From NCBI RefSeq assembly GCF_001723355.1, contig NZ_LPWE01000013.1, forward strand, positions 62,001-126,000: a stretch of 64,000 nt of DNA, in the 5' to 3' direction. This document shows positions 54,103 to 62,930 of the stretch, piece after piece. The first letter of the stretch is position 1. The number at the start of each line of letters is the position of its first letter. This stretch comes from Methyloceanibacter stevinii (GTDB taxonomy: Bacteria; Pseudomonadota; Alphaproteobacteria; Rhizobiales; Methyloligellaceae). The notes beneath the pieces are model-generated. The model was not told the origin of the DNA. It did not search any database and was given only the letters and a program-made list of their open reading frames with translations. Made by a program: the position numbers and the translations under genes.

Positions 54103-55881
54103 TCACTTCGAGAGCGGCATGAACAGCGCAATTGCCGCGCAGGTGGCGAGGCCGACGATGATGTTCATCGGCACGCCGATGCGCAGGAAGTCGCTGAAGC
54201 GGTAATTCCCCGAGGCGTAGACCATCGTGTTGGTTTGATACCCGATGGGCGTGGCGAAGCTGGCGCTCGCGCCCATCATGATGGCGACGAGCAACGGCCG
54301 GGAGTCCAGGCCGAGGCTTTCGGCCAGCCCGATGGCGATGGGTGTCAGCACGACGGCCACGGCGTTGTTGGTGATGAGCTCGGTCAAGACGGCAGCCAGG
54401 AAGTAGACCACCACGAGCAGCACATAGCCCGAGTTCCGGCCGAGCATCGGCTCGATCGCGGCTACGATGCTTCCACCGCGCCTGTCTTCTCCAGGCCGAT
54501 GCCGATCGCGAGCATGGCGAAGATCAAGACCAGGATTCCGCCGTTGATCGACTCCCAGGCCTCTTCGGCGTCGATGCATCGCAAGAGCAGGATGGCGGCT
54601 ACGCCCAGCACCGCCAAGCCACCGATGGGCATGACGTTCAAGGCGGCCAGCGCGACGACGCTGGCGAGCGCGATGATCGCCACCGGGGCTTTCTTGCGCC
54701 GGTAGCTCCTCGACCGGGGCTGGGACATGTTGATGAGATCCGCCTCGTCGGCCGCCGCGGCCAAGCCCTCCGGCGTGCCTTCAAGCAGAATTCGATCTGC
54801 GCGCGCAGTTGAACCTGCTCGAGGGCGATGCCGGGCAGGTAGCGATGGCGGCTGATGCCGAGAAGGCGGACTCCGAACCGGCCGAGCCGCATGGCGCTGA
54901 CCGTGTGGTGCGCGCCGCGGCCCGGTGCCAACACCGCTTCGACGATAATGTGATCCCGGTCGCTCTCGCCGCCCCCAACTCCGAGGATGTCGAACCCGCG
55001 CTCGCCATGAAGTGTGAGCACCTCGGGCATGGTGGCCTGGATGACAATGCGGTCGCCGGCCTCGAGCACGTGGTCCGCGAGCTTATGGCGGCTCGACGTG
55101 CCGTTGCGGTGGACGGCCAACAGCCGGATCCCCTCCCGGTTCAACTCCTTGATCTCGCCCAGAGCCTTTCCGGAGAAGCGGGAGCCCTCGCATACCGTCA
55201 ACTCCGTCAGGAAATTGACCTTGCCGTCCTCGTCCATCAGGTCCGCCGCGCTCATGCGGGCCGGCAAGAGCACGCGCGCGAGCAGCAGCATGGTCCCCAT
55301 GCCGACGGTGGCCGCGACAAGGCCGACCGGCGTGATTTCAAAGATGGAGAACGCTGGCAGTCCTTGCTGACGTGCCACGCCTCGACGAGAAGGTTGGTCG
55401 ACGTACCGATCAGCGTGCAGGTGCCGCCGAGGATCGCGGCGTAGGAGAGGGGGATCAGCAACTGAGTCGGTGCCATGTTCACGGTGCGCGCCAGCCGTAC
55501 GGCGATGGGGATAAGGACCATGACCACCGGCGTGTTGTTCATGAAGGCGGAGGCGACCATTGTCCCGAGGAGAAACAGCAGCAGCACCGTCTTGGGGCGC
55601 TCCTCCGCGTGCGACGTGACCCATGAGGCGGCGGCTTCCAGGGTGCCGGTCCGGACCAGCGCGCCGGAGAGAATGAACATGGCCGCGATCGTGATCGGCG
55701 CGCTGTTCGAGAACACGCCCATCACGTCCTTCGTGTCGATCAGGCCGAGTACGAGAAAAGCAGCCGCGCCCGACGTCGCAACGACGGACGGTGGGTACCG
55801 CTCGAGCAGGAAAGCGCCGAACGTTGCCGCCAGGATCACGAGCGCGATACCTGTCTGATACTGATCGATAAACTGAGCCAA
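54103..55881 (-). CDS. SLC13/DASS-type transporter with two RCK_C domains (three probable indels)
   Basis: This is an ion-coupled anion permease. ATG 55881 starts membrane segments with FMNNTPVVMVLIPIAVRLAR and SYAAILGGTCTLIGTSTNLLV, the first SLC13 motif. Two soluble RCK_C/TrkA-C domains follow (LTELTVCEGSRFSGKALGEIKELNREG and ILGVGGGESDRDHIIVEAVLAPGRG). A second membrane half has LTELITNNAVAVVLTPIAIGLA and FATPIGYQTNTMVYASGNYRFSDFLRIG. Frame changes near 55362, 54792 and 54473 each fit one missing base, giving about 593 residues. The substrate is not predictable; sulfate or dicarboxylates are possible. It converges with the L,D-transpeptidase gene. Confidence 0.85.
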
Positions 55882-56197
55882 AGCCGTGCTTGTCCCCTGT
55901 TGCCGCGATTGCGCGGACTGTGATCAAAGTTCTATTGCCTGTCCATGGGATCGCCCGGCAGCTCTATTTCATCGCGCGGGGTCCTCAAGCGAAATCCAAC
56001 CTGGCAGAGACGCTTGGCAGGCCTGGCTTTTTCGGGCCCCGGTCGGCGATGAGGGCAAATTTGCCAAACTTGCGCCTACCGGACTTTCCCGATTGCCCCA
56101 GCAGGGTCAATGCGGCGTCTTGCGCTTGCTCTTCGGGGCGGTACACCCTATTTTCCGGTCATCGCAGGCTTCGGAAGGGCCTTCGCGGAGAAGGGCA
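55882..56197. other. Intergenic region between divergent SLC13 gene and leuA leader
   Basis: About 316 bases in which I see no convincing gene. Open frames exist on the plus strand but have no recognisable composition or family. It should contain the promoters of the transporter gene (minus) and of the leuA leader (plus), which I could not place. Confidence 0.5.
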
Positions 56198-56305
56198 ATG
56201 ATGCAGCGCTTTGAATTGCAGATGAAAGACGGGCTGGGCGGCATGCTGCCGCGGCAGTCGGCTCTGCGCGCGCGCACCCTTCCGCTCCTCCTTATGTGCC
56301 CCTGA
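56198..56305 (+). CDS. leuL: Probable leuA leader peptide (attenuator)
   Basis: This is a 35-codon frame starting at ATG 56198 (or the adjacent ATG 56201), with GGAG seven bases upstream. It ends ...ALRARTLPLLLMCP then TGA. Eight of 35 codons are leucine, with four of them in the last nine residues just before the stop. A nested hairpin structure follows, and leuA starts 137 bases after the stop. This layout is that of a transcription-attenuation leader sensing leucyl-tRNA. Leader-peptide control of leuA is known in proteobacteria; here it is inferred from position, codon content and structure only. Confidence 0.6.
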   Translation: MMQRFELQMKDGLGGMLPRQSALRARTLPLLLMCP

Positions 56306-56345
56306 GCACCGGCGGTCTCGGCATGCCGAGGCGGGCGTTCAGGGG
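56299..56345 (+). promoter_or_regulatory. Nested hairpin between leader peptide and leuA
   Basis: CCCCTGA (56299-56305, containing the leader stop codon) pairs perfectly with TCAGGGG (56339-56345). Inside it CTCGGC/GCCGAG (56317-56322 with 56325-56330) forms a second stem. A ribosome at the Leu codons or at the stop would disrupt the outer stem, as expected for an attenuator. No U tract follows, so it may act by Rho or translational control instead. Confidence 0.55.
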
Positions 56346-56442
56346 ATGGCGAAACGAACCTCCACGAAGTCAGAGGCTTGAGAAGTCAGCGGCGTGACCG
56401 GCCGTGATAGACTGAAGGCCATTCGTTTTAAGGACGAGCACC

Positions 56443-58010
56443 ATGAATACCGAGACGACGCGCGCGACGAGAAGGATCGCGTCATCATATTCGACACCAC
56501 GCTGCGCGACGGGGAACAGTGCCCCGGCGCCACGATGACCTTCGAGGAAAAGCTGGAGGTCGCCGAACTTCTCGACGAGATGGGCGTGGACGTGATCGAG
56601 GCGGGATTCCCGATCGCTTCTCAAGGCGACTTTGAAAGCGTCCAGGAGATCGCCCGGCGGTCGAAGAACGCCGTCATCTGCGGCTTGGCGCGGGCGCAGC
56701 CCGGCGACATCGATCGGTGCGCCGAGGCCATCCGGCCTGCGGAGCGCGGCCGCATCCATACTTTCATCGGCACCTCGCCGCTCCATCGCAAATATCAGAT
56801 GGATATCGACGAAGCCGAGTGTCTGGCCCGCGTGACGGCCTCCGTCAGCCGGGCCCGCGGCCTCACCGACGATGTCGAGTGGTCGGCCATGGACGCGACC
56901 CGCACGGAGATCGACTTTCTGTGCCGCTGCGTGGAAGCCGCGATCAAGGCCGGCGCGACGACGGTGAACATTCCGGACACGGTCGGCTATGCCTATCACG
57001 ACGAGTTCGGTGATCTGATCCGTGTGCTGCAGGAGAGGGTGCCGGGCGCGGACGAGATCATCTTCTCCACCCACTGCCACAACGATCTGGGCTTGGCCGT
57101 GGCCAACTCGCTGGCGGGCGTGACCGCTGGCGCGCGTCAGGTCGAATGCGCCGTCAACGGGCTCGGCGAACGCGCGGGCAACGCGGCGCTGGAAGAGATC
57201 GTCATGGCGATCCACACGCGCGCCGATGCGTTGTCCGTGTGGACCGGCGTCGATACGACCCTCCTGACCCGGGCGTCGAAACTGGTGTCGCGCGTGACGG
57301 CCTTCCCGGTTCAGTACAACAAGGCCATCGTCGGCCGGAACGCCTTCGCCCATGAGAGCGGCATCCACCAGGATGGCGTGCTGAAACATGCGGGCACGTT
57401 CGAGATCATGACGCCGGAGAGCGTGGGCGTGAAAGAGTCCTCGCTGGTGATGGGCAAGCACTCCGGACGCCACGCTTTCCGCGAGAAGCTGAAGGAGCTC
57501 GGCTATGAGCTGGGCGACAACGCCTTCGAGGACGCCTTTGTGCGCTTCAAGGGCTTGGCCGACGTGAAGAAGCATGTCTACGACGAGGACATCGAAGCCC
57601 TGGTGGACCAGGAGATCGCCTCGGCGCAGGACCGGATCCGGGTGACGTCGCTGACGGTGATCGCCGGAACGGGTGGGCCGCAGAAAGCGACCATTACCCT
57701 CGTTATCGACGACAAGCAGCACATGTACGAGGCTGTCGGCGACGGGCCGGTCGATGCGACCTTCCAGGCCATTCGTGCGCTCGTGCCGCACGCGGCCCGC
57801 TTGGCCCTGTATCAGGTGAGCGCCGTGACCGAAGGTACGGACGCCCAAGCCGAAGTCATGGTGCGTCTGGAATCCGACGGCAAGATCGCCACCGGTCGCG
57901 GATCGGACACGGACACCATGGTCGCTTCCGCGCGTGCCTATGTCAGCGCACTGAACAAGCTGCTGGCGCGCGGGGCGCGCCGGAAGCCAGAGACCATGCT
58001 CGCGTCCTAG
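56443..58010 (+). CDS. leuA: 2-isopropylmalate synthase LeuA (probable 5' indel)
   Basis: LeuA condenses acetyl-CoA with 2-oxoisovalerate, the first step of leucine synthesis. Motifs: VIIFDTTLRDGEQCPGATMTFEEK, IHTFIGTSPLHRKYQM, TVNIPDTVGYAYHDEF, FSTHCHNDLGLAVANSLAG (metal His), VECAVNGLGERAGNAALEE and a C-terminal allosteric domain (SLTVIAGTGGPQKATITLVIDDKQ). From ATG 56443 the frame reads MNTETTRATR and meets the main frame if one A is missing near 56471 (then KDRVII). The uninterrupted frame instead begins at GTG 56394 with an unconserved extension. About 522 residues. Confidence 0.94.
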
Positions 58011-58051
58011 CGTCCGGACAGGCTCGAGGAACGAATTTGGCAGCATGATTG

Positions 58052-58078
58052 TCGGCCCGGCTCAATGCGCCGGGCCGA
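58052..58078 (+). terminator. Terminator-like hairpin after leuA
   Basis: A perfect 10-bp GC-rich stem TCGGCCCGGC/GCCGGGCCGA (58052-58061 with 58069-58078) with loop TCAATGC begins about 40 bases after the leuA stop. Only a weak TGTCGTTT follows, so intrinsic termination is plausible but not strong. Confidence 0.55.
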
Positions 58079-58396
58079 TGTCGTTTCCGCCGCCGGGATG
58101 CTCAGCAAGTGGGCACTCCCGGGTCGCCGATTGCAAAGGAAGCGCGCAGGTCGGCAAGTTCACCACCGATCCGCGCAACTCGAAAAAAGTTTTCTCAAAA
58201 CAGTCTGTTCACGCATTGCCCATGCGGGAGATTTGACGCAACATACCGACCGTTGCGGCGGGGTGCGAACCCATTGATTGGGGGCGTTTTCTGCGTCGTG
58301 GGTGTCTTCATCCGTGATCGGCGGCCTGACCGGCGGACCGATCCGGATATCAGTAGCGCGTGAAGCTCGCCGGCAGGCGGGCAGGTGGGGCGGTAA
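58079..58396. other. Intergenic region upstream of mreB
   Basis: About 318 bases before the mreB ATG. It contains an A/T-rich GAAAAAAGTTTTCTCAAAAC stretch near 58182-58201 and a TTGACG further on, but no clear -10 at the right distance. Open frames here lack any family resemblance. It is presumably the promoter and leader of mreBCD-mrdA-rodA. Confidence 0.5.
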
Positions 58397-59428
58397 ATGT
58401 TCTCGTGGTTGGGCTCATCCGCGGACATGGCCATTGATCTTGGCACGGCGAATACTGTCGTCTACGTGCCCGGACGTGGAATTGTTCTAGACGAGCCGTC
58501 CGTGGTCGCAATCGAGCAGCGCGGCGACGATCAAAGAGTCATCGCGGCAGGCCACGAGGCCAAGACGATGCTCGGGAAGACCCCCACCAAAATCGTAACC
58601 GTCCAGCCGCTCCGCGATGGCGTCATCGCCGATTTCAACGCGGCTGAGGAGATGATCAAGTTCTTCATTCGCCGCGTGAATAGGCGGCGCCTGTTCGGCA
58701 GCCCGCGGGTCATGATTTGCGTTCCGGCCAGCGCGACCTCGGTCGAGCGGCGCGCTGTCCATGAGGCCGGGCTCTCGGCGGGTGCGCGGCGCGTTTATCT
58801 GATTTCCGAGCCCGTGGCCGGCGCGATCGGGGCAGGGCTGCCGATCAACGAACCCCGGGGTTCGATGGTTGTCGATATCGGCGGCGGCACCACGGATATC
58901 GCCGTCATGTCCATGGGCAGCGTGATCTATTCGAAATCGATCCGCACGGCCGGCAACGCCATGGACGAGGCGATCGTCAATTATGCACGCTTCAAGCATC
59001 ACCTCATGATCGGGGCGCCGAACGCCGAGGTCGTGAAGAAGGAGTCCGGGTCGGCTGTCGCGAAGGCCAACGGCACCCACGTCACAATCAAGCTCAAGGG
59101 GCGCGATCTGCAGCGCGGTTTCCCCGCCGAGATCACGCTGGGGCCACACGAGATCGCCGATGCACTGACGTTGCCGATCCAGCAGATCGTCGGAGGTATC
59201 CGTCAGGCGTTGGCGGACGTGCCGCCCGAACTGACCGCCGATATCGCCGAGTCGGGCATCTATCTGACGGGGGGAGGCGCGCTGCTCGAAAAGCTCGACG
59301 TGCGGCTTCAGCAGGAAACGGGTGTGAAATTCCAGATCGCCGAGGATCCCTTGCGGAGCGTGGTTCGGGGAACCGGCATGGCGCTCGAGCGGCTGGACGA
59401 AATGGCGGATCTGCTGATCAAGCCCTAG
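58397..59428 (+). CDS. mreB: Rod-shape-determining actin homologue MreB
   Basis: MreB forms membrane-associated filaments that steer lateral wall synthesis. The 343-residue chain shows the phosphate-1 loop MAIDLGTANTVVYVPGRGIVLDEPSVVA, VCVPASATSVERRA-type sequence (MICVPASATSVERRAVHEAG), ISEPVAGAIGAGLPI, phosphate-2 MVVDIGGGTTDIAVMS and adenosine motif YLTGGGALLEKLD. Near the N-terminus WLGSSADM resembles the amphipathic/early segment of MreB. It leads the mreBCD-mrdA-rodA elongasome cluster. Confidence 0.96.
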   Translation: MFSWLGSSADMAIDLGTANTVVYVPGRGIVLDEPSVVAIEQRGDDQRVIAAGHEAKTMLGKTPTKIVTVQPLRDGVIADFNAAEEMIKFFIRRVNRRRLFGSPRVMICVPASATSVERRAVHEAGLSAGARRVYLISEPVAGAIGAGLPINEPRGSMVVDIGGGTTDIAVMSMGSVIYSKSIRTAGNAMDEAIVNYARFKHHLMIGAPNAEVVKKESGSAVAKANGTHVTIKLKGRDLQRGFPAEITLGPHEIADALTLPIQQIVGGIRQALADVPPELTADIAESGIYLTGGGALLEKLDVRLQQETGVKFQIAEDPLRSVVRGTGMALERLDEMADLLIKP

Positions 59429-59470
59429 GTATGTGTTATAATAGCTTCGTCTAGGCGCGAGGCCCCTTAG

Positions 59471-60541
59471 GTGAGGACCACGAACGCCCTGGTGGCGTTC
59501 CAAGAGACTGAACGCAATGCCCAAGCGCAGCCCATCTCTGTTCCAACGACACCGGCCTTCCTGGTCGCGCCGGTGGAGTTTCTGAGCTTCGGCCTCTACT
59601 TTCTATGCGCTGTTTTGCTGGTTCTTAGCCGGATCGGTCATGGGGTCCTTGAGGACGTCCGCGAAGAACTGGTCGACCTTTCGGCGCCGTTCCTGGAGCT
59701 GGCCTCGGTGCCGGCCATCGAGGCCCGGCGGGCCGTGGATCGGGTTCGCCTCTATGTGCGCGTCCATCAGGACGCCGTCGGAGAAGTCGACCGGCTGACT
59801 AAGCAGAACGAGGAGCTGAAGCAGTGGCGGTGGCGCACCCAGCTCCTGGAGCGCAAAGTGGCCCACTTGCGCAAACTTCTGCACGCCGCCGAAGAGCCCG
59901 CGCTCGTATACGCGACCGGGCAGGTGATCGCCGACGCGCGCGGTCCCTTTGTGAGAAGCGCGCTGGTGAATCTCGGGCGCAATGACGGGCTGCGGATTGG
60001 CTACGCGGTGATCAACGGCGATGGGCTCGTGGGACGCACCGTGGAGGCCGGGGACAGCGTCGCCCGCGTGCTTCTGCTCAACGATCTCAACAGCCGTATC
60101 CCGGTACTAGTGGGGCCCCGCGGTGCGCGCGGTCTGGCTCTGGGAGACAACAGCCCGGAACTGCAGCTTGGATTCTTGGAGGACGGCGCGGAGATTTACG
60201 CTGGCGATGAGGTCTATACCTCCGGCAGCGATGGCGTTCTGCCGCGCGGCCTGCGGGTCGGCATGGTCGTTGGCGAGCCCGGAGCCTACAGACTCCGGCC
60301 CTTCGCCGATCTCAATTCGCTCGATGCCGTCAGCGTACTGTTCTTCGATGCGCCCGCCCTCAAGCGGACGGACCCGGAAATTGTAGCCGGGAACCGCGGG
60401 CCCCTGTCGGCTTCTCCTGACGCAGAGCCGGAGGAGGACCGGACAGCCGCGGCCCCGGCCGTGCCACTCCCGCCGGTTGCCGCAATATCCTCCGCCACGA
60501 TATCGCCGCCGATCGCCGCGCAGGCGCAAGCTGAGCGATGA
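59471..60541 (+). CDS. mreC: Rod-shape-determining protein MreC
   Basis: MreC is a bitopic periplasmic scaffold of the elongasome. The 356-residue protein has a transmembrane segment (FLSFGLYFLCAVLLVLSRIG) and a coiled-coil (VDRLTKQNEELKQWRWRTQLLERKVAHLRKLLHA). It has the MreC beta-barrel domain (ATGQVIADARGPFVRSALVNLGRNDGLRIGYAVINGDGLVGRTVEAG, AGDEVYTSGSDGVLPRGLRVGMV) and a Pro/Ala tail. GTG 59471 is 42 bases after mreB. Its stop overlaps the mreD ATG (ATGA). Confidence 0.94.
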   Translation: MRTTNALVAFQETERNAQAQPISVPTTPAFLVAPVEFLSFGLYFLCAVLLVLSRIGHGVLEDVREELVDLSAPFLELASVPAIEARRAVDRVRLYVRVHQDAVGEVDRLTKQNEELKQWRWRTQLLERKVAHLRKLLHAAEEPALVYATGQVIADARGPFVRSALVNLGRNDGLRIGYAVINGDGLVGRTVEAGDSVARVLLLNDLNSRIPVLVGPRGARGLALGDNSPELQLGFLEDGAEIYAGDEVYTSGSDGVLPRGLRVGMVVGEPGAYRLRPFADLNSLDAVSVLFFDAPALKRTDPEIVAGNRGPLSASPDAEPEEDRTAAAPAVPLPPVAAISSATISPPIAAQAQAER

Positions 60542-61047
60542 CGCGATTTCTCCCGGTATTCTCTGTCTTTATCGCGGTGATCGCCACCGCCGTGCCCTGG
60601 GGATTGCCGGCCGACGCGACGTTCATTCTGCCATTGCTGGTCGTGATGATGGTGTTCTGCTGGCGCGCGATCCCCGGCACGGAGCTTCATCCTGCAGCGG
60701 CGGCCGTCCTCGGATTGCTCGCTGATCTTCTCAGCGGCGGTCCCTTGGGCTTCTGGGCCCTGATGTGCCTTGTCGCCGCGACGGTTGGGCTGAAGCCCGG
60801 CTCGTTCCGGGAGCGCCGTGATCTTTGGAAGCAGTGGCTCGTCTGGACCGCGCTTATCTGTGTCCTCGGACTGTTCGGCTGGCTGCTGGCCAGCCTGTTC
60901 TACCTCCGCTGGATCGATTGGTGGCCGATCGCATTCGGCGTTGCAACGTCGATCGCCGTATTTCCGATCGTGCTGTACGGGCTGCTCTGGGTCCAGTCCG
61001 GACATATCGGCCATTCGCGCCGCACACTCTTCCGGAGGGCGGCATGA
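60538..61047 (+). CDS. mreD: Rod-shape-determining protein MreD
   Basis: MreD is a polytopic inner-membrane partner of MreC. The 169-residue chain has about five hydrophobic segments, with the family region LHPAAAAVLGLLADLLSGGPLGFWALMCLVAATVGL. ATG overlaps mreC (ATGA) and the stop overlaps mrdA (ATGA), so the three genes are translationally coupled. Sequence identity of MreD is usually low, but position and topology are decisive. Confidence 0.92.
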   Translation: MTRFLPVFSVFIAVIATAVPWGLPADATFILPLLVVMMVFCWRAIPGTELHPAAAAVLGLLADLLSGGPLGFWALMCLVAATVGLKPGSFRERRDLWKQWLVWTALICVLGLFGWLLASLFYLRWIDWWPIAFGVATSIAVFPIVLYGLLWVQSGHIGHSRRTLFRRAA

Positions 61048-62894
61048 GGAGGTCGAAGGCGGTTCACTACGGGGCGAAGAAGAAGCCCGATTACGTCCGC
61101 AAGCAAAGCTACCGCTTTTCGCGGCGGGCGCTCCTGGTCGGCGGCGCGCAGGCCGGCCTGTTCGGGCTGCTGGGCTGGCGGCTGCACCAGCTTCAGATCA
61201 AAGAGGCGTCCGACTACCGGCTTCTCTCCGACGAGAACCGCCTGATGATTCAGCTTGCGGCGCCCTCGCGCGGGTCCATCCGCGACCGCACGGGCGCGAT
61301 CCTGGCCGAAGACAAAGAGAATTTGCGCCTGCTCGTGGTGCCGGCGTTCTCCAAGAACCTGCCGGAGACTATCGATAGGCTCTCACGAATCGTGGATATC
61401 CCCCGGGGCGCCCGCGATCGCGTCATGCGGGCCGCGGCGCGCCAGAGCGGCTACTACCCCGTGCTCGTCGCGGAAGGGCTGACGTGGCGCCAGTTCGCGT
61501 TGCTCAACGTCCTAGCGCCGCAAATTCCGGGGATGCAGACTGATCGCTCGGCCTATCGCAAATATCATCATGCGCGTCCCATGGCCCATCTGGTGGGCTA
61601 TGTGGGCATGGCCGGCAAAGGGGAGGTGGACCTCGATCCGGTCATGCGGCTTCCCGGCTTTCGTGCCGGACGGGCGGGTGTCGAGAAGACCTTCGATGAG
61701 CAATTGCGCGGCACTCCCGGCACCCAGAAATTCGAAGTGGACTCGCGCGGCCGCGTCGTGCGCGAACTGGGCTCGACCCCGAGCACGCCGGGCAAGGACC
61801 TCGTCCTCAGCATCGACCATCACCTGCAGGCGGTGGCGCAGGAGCGCCTGAAAGAGCACAGGGTTGCCTCGGTGGTCGTACTCGACGTCGAGACGGGCGG
61901 CATTCTCGCGCTCGCCTCCACGCCGACCTTCGACCCCAACGAGGTCGTCTTCAAGGTCGATCCCAAAGCGTGGGGCAGGATTGCACGCGCCAAGGATCAG
62001 CCGCTCCAGAACCGGGCCATCCGCGGCCAGTATCCTCCCGGCTCGACCTTCAAGGTCGTCACGGCGCTGGCGGGGCTCCATGCGGGTGTGATCACCCGCG
62101 GGAGACGAGTTGCCCCGGCGTCTATCGGCTGGGCCGGGCCAGGTTCCGGTGTTGGCGCGCTCATGGCGGGCGGCATCGATGTGCACCAAGCCCTCAAACA
62201 GTCCTGCGACGTCTACTTCTACGAAACCGCAAAACGCATGGGCATCGATCACCTGGCGGCCGTTGCTCGACACCTCGGCATGGGGCGGGTCTACGATTGC
62301 GGACTGCCGGGCCAGAAGGAAGGGATCATTCCCGACGTGGCCTGGAAGCGCGCACATCTGATGGAGCCTGGTACGGCGGCGAGACGGTCATCGCGGGCAT
62401 CGGTCAGGGCTTCGTCTCCTCCACGCCGCTCCAGCTTGCCGTCATGTCGGCCCGTGTCGCAACGGGCCGCGCCGTCCTGCCGAAGCTCGTTCTCACACCG
62501 GACGATCCCCGAGCCCGACTGGCCGGCGCTGCAGCTCGATCCCAACCATCTGGATATTGTTCGCAAGGGTATGTTTGGCGTCGTCAACGAGCCCCGTGGG
62601 ACCGCCCGCCGTTCGGCACTGGAGATTCCCGGGGTCATGATGGCTGGTAAGACCGGCACATCGCAGGTCGTGAACGCGCATAACGAGCACAAGCTCTCTC
62701 CTTATGAGCGCGAGACACATGCGCTGTTCATCGCCTACGCACCGGCCGACAAGCCCCGCTATGCGGCCGCGTGCGTCGTCGAGCATGGGGGCGGCGGATC
62801 GAGCGCCGCGGCCCCTATCGTCAAGGACGTCATGACCGAAGCGCTTCTGCGCGATTCCGCCAGCGCCGGCCTTCGTGGGCCTGAGCAGGGATGA
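61044..62894 (+). CDS. mrdA: Penicillin-binding protein 2 (two frame-scrambled segments)
   Basis: PBP2 is the class B transpeptidase of the elongasome, partner of RodA. ATG 61044 overlaps mreD. The N-terminus has one membrane helix (RRALLVGGAQAGLFGLLGWRLHQLQ), then the dimerisation domain (APSRGSIRDRTGAILAED). The transpeptidase domain has the catalytic SxxK in YPPGSTFKVV (Ser near residue 333), KQSCDVYFYETAKRMGID and KTGTSQV. Bases about 62111-62169 and 62368-62508 read nonsense in frame. Adjacent frames give CPGVYRLGRARFRCWRAHGG and WYGGETVIAGIGQGFVSSTP, as expected for PBP2. So two -1/+1 indel pairs are likely (62110/62169 and 62367/62508). Total about 616 residues. Confidence 0.94.
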   Translation: MRRSKAVHYGAKKKPDYVRKQSYRFSRRALLVGGAQAGLFGLLGWRLHQLQIKEASDYRLLSDENRLMIQLAAPSRGSIRDRTGAILAEDKENLRLLVVPAFSKNLPETIDRLSRIVDIPRGARDRVMRAAARQSGYYPVLVAEGLTWRQFALLNVLAPQIPGMQTDRSAYRKYHHARPMAHLVGYVGMAGKGEVDLDPVMRLPGFRAGRAGVEKTFDEQLRGTPGTQKFEVDSRGRVVRELGSTPSTPGKDLVLSIDHHLQAVAQERLKEHRVASVVVLDVETGGILALASTPTFDPNEVVFKVDPKAWGRIARAKDQPLQNRAIRGQYPPGSTFKVVTALAGLHAGVITRGRRVAPASIGWAGPGSGVGALMAGGIDVHQALKQSCDVYFYETAKRMGIDHLAAVARHLGMGRVYDCGLPGQKEGIIPDVAWKRAHLMEPGTAARRSSRASVRASSPPRRSSLPSCRPVSQRAAPSCRSSFSHRTIPEPDWPALQLDPNHLDIVRKGMFGVVNEPRGTARRSALEIPGVMMAGKTGTSQVVNAHNEHKLSPYERETHALFIAYAPADKPRYAAACVVEHGGGGSSAAAPIVKDVMTEALLRDSASAGLRGPEQG

Positions 62895-62930
62895 AATCGC
62901 GCGGCAGGTCGCCGTCGCCGGAGACGACGG

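Noticed and set aside
55886-56197. Upstream extension of the leuL frame as a longer protein
   Set aside because: No family resemblance, and no ribosome-binding site as good as that before ATG 56198; only the Leu-rich end makes functional sense.
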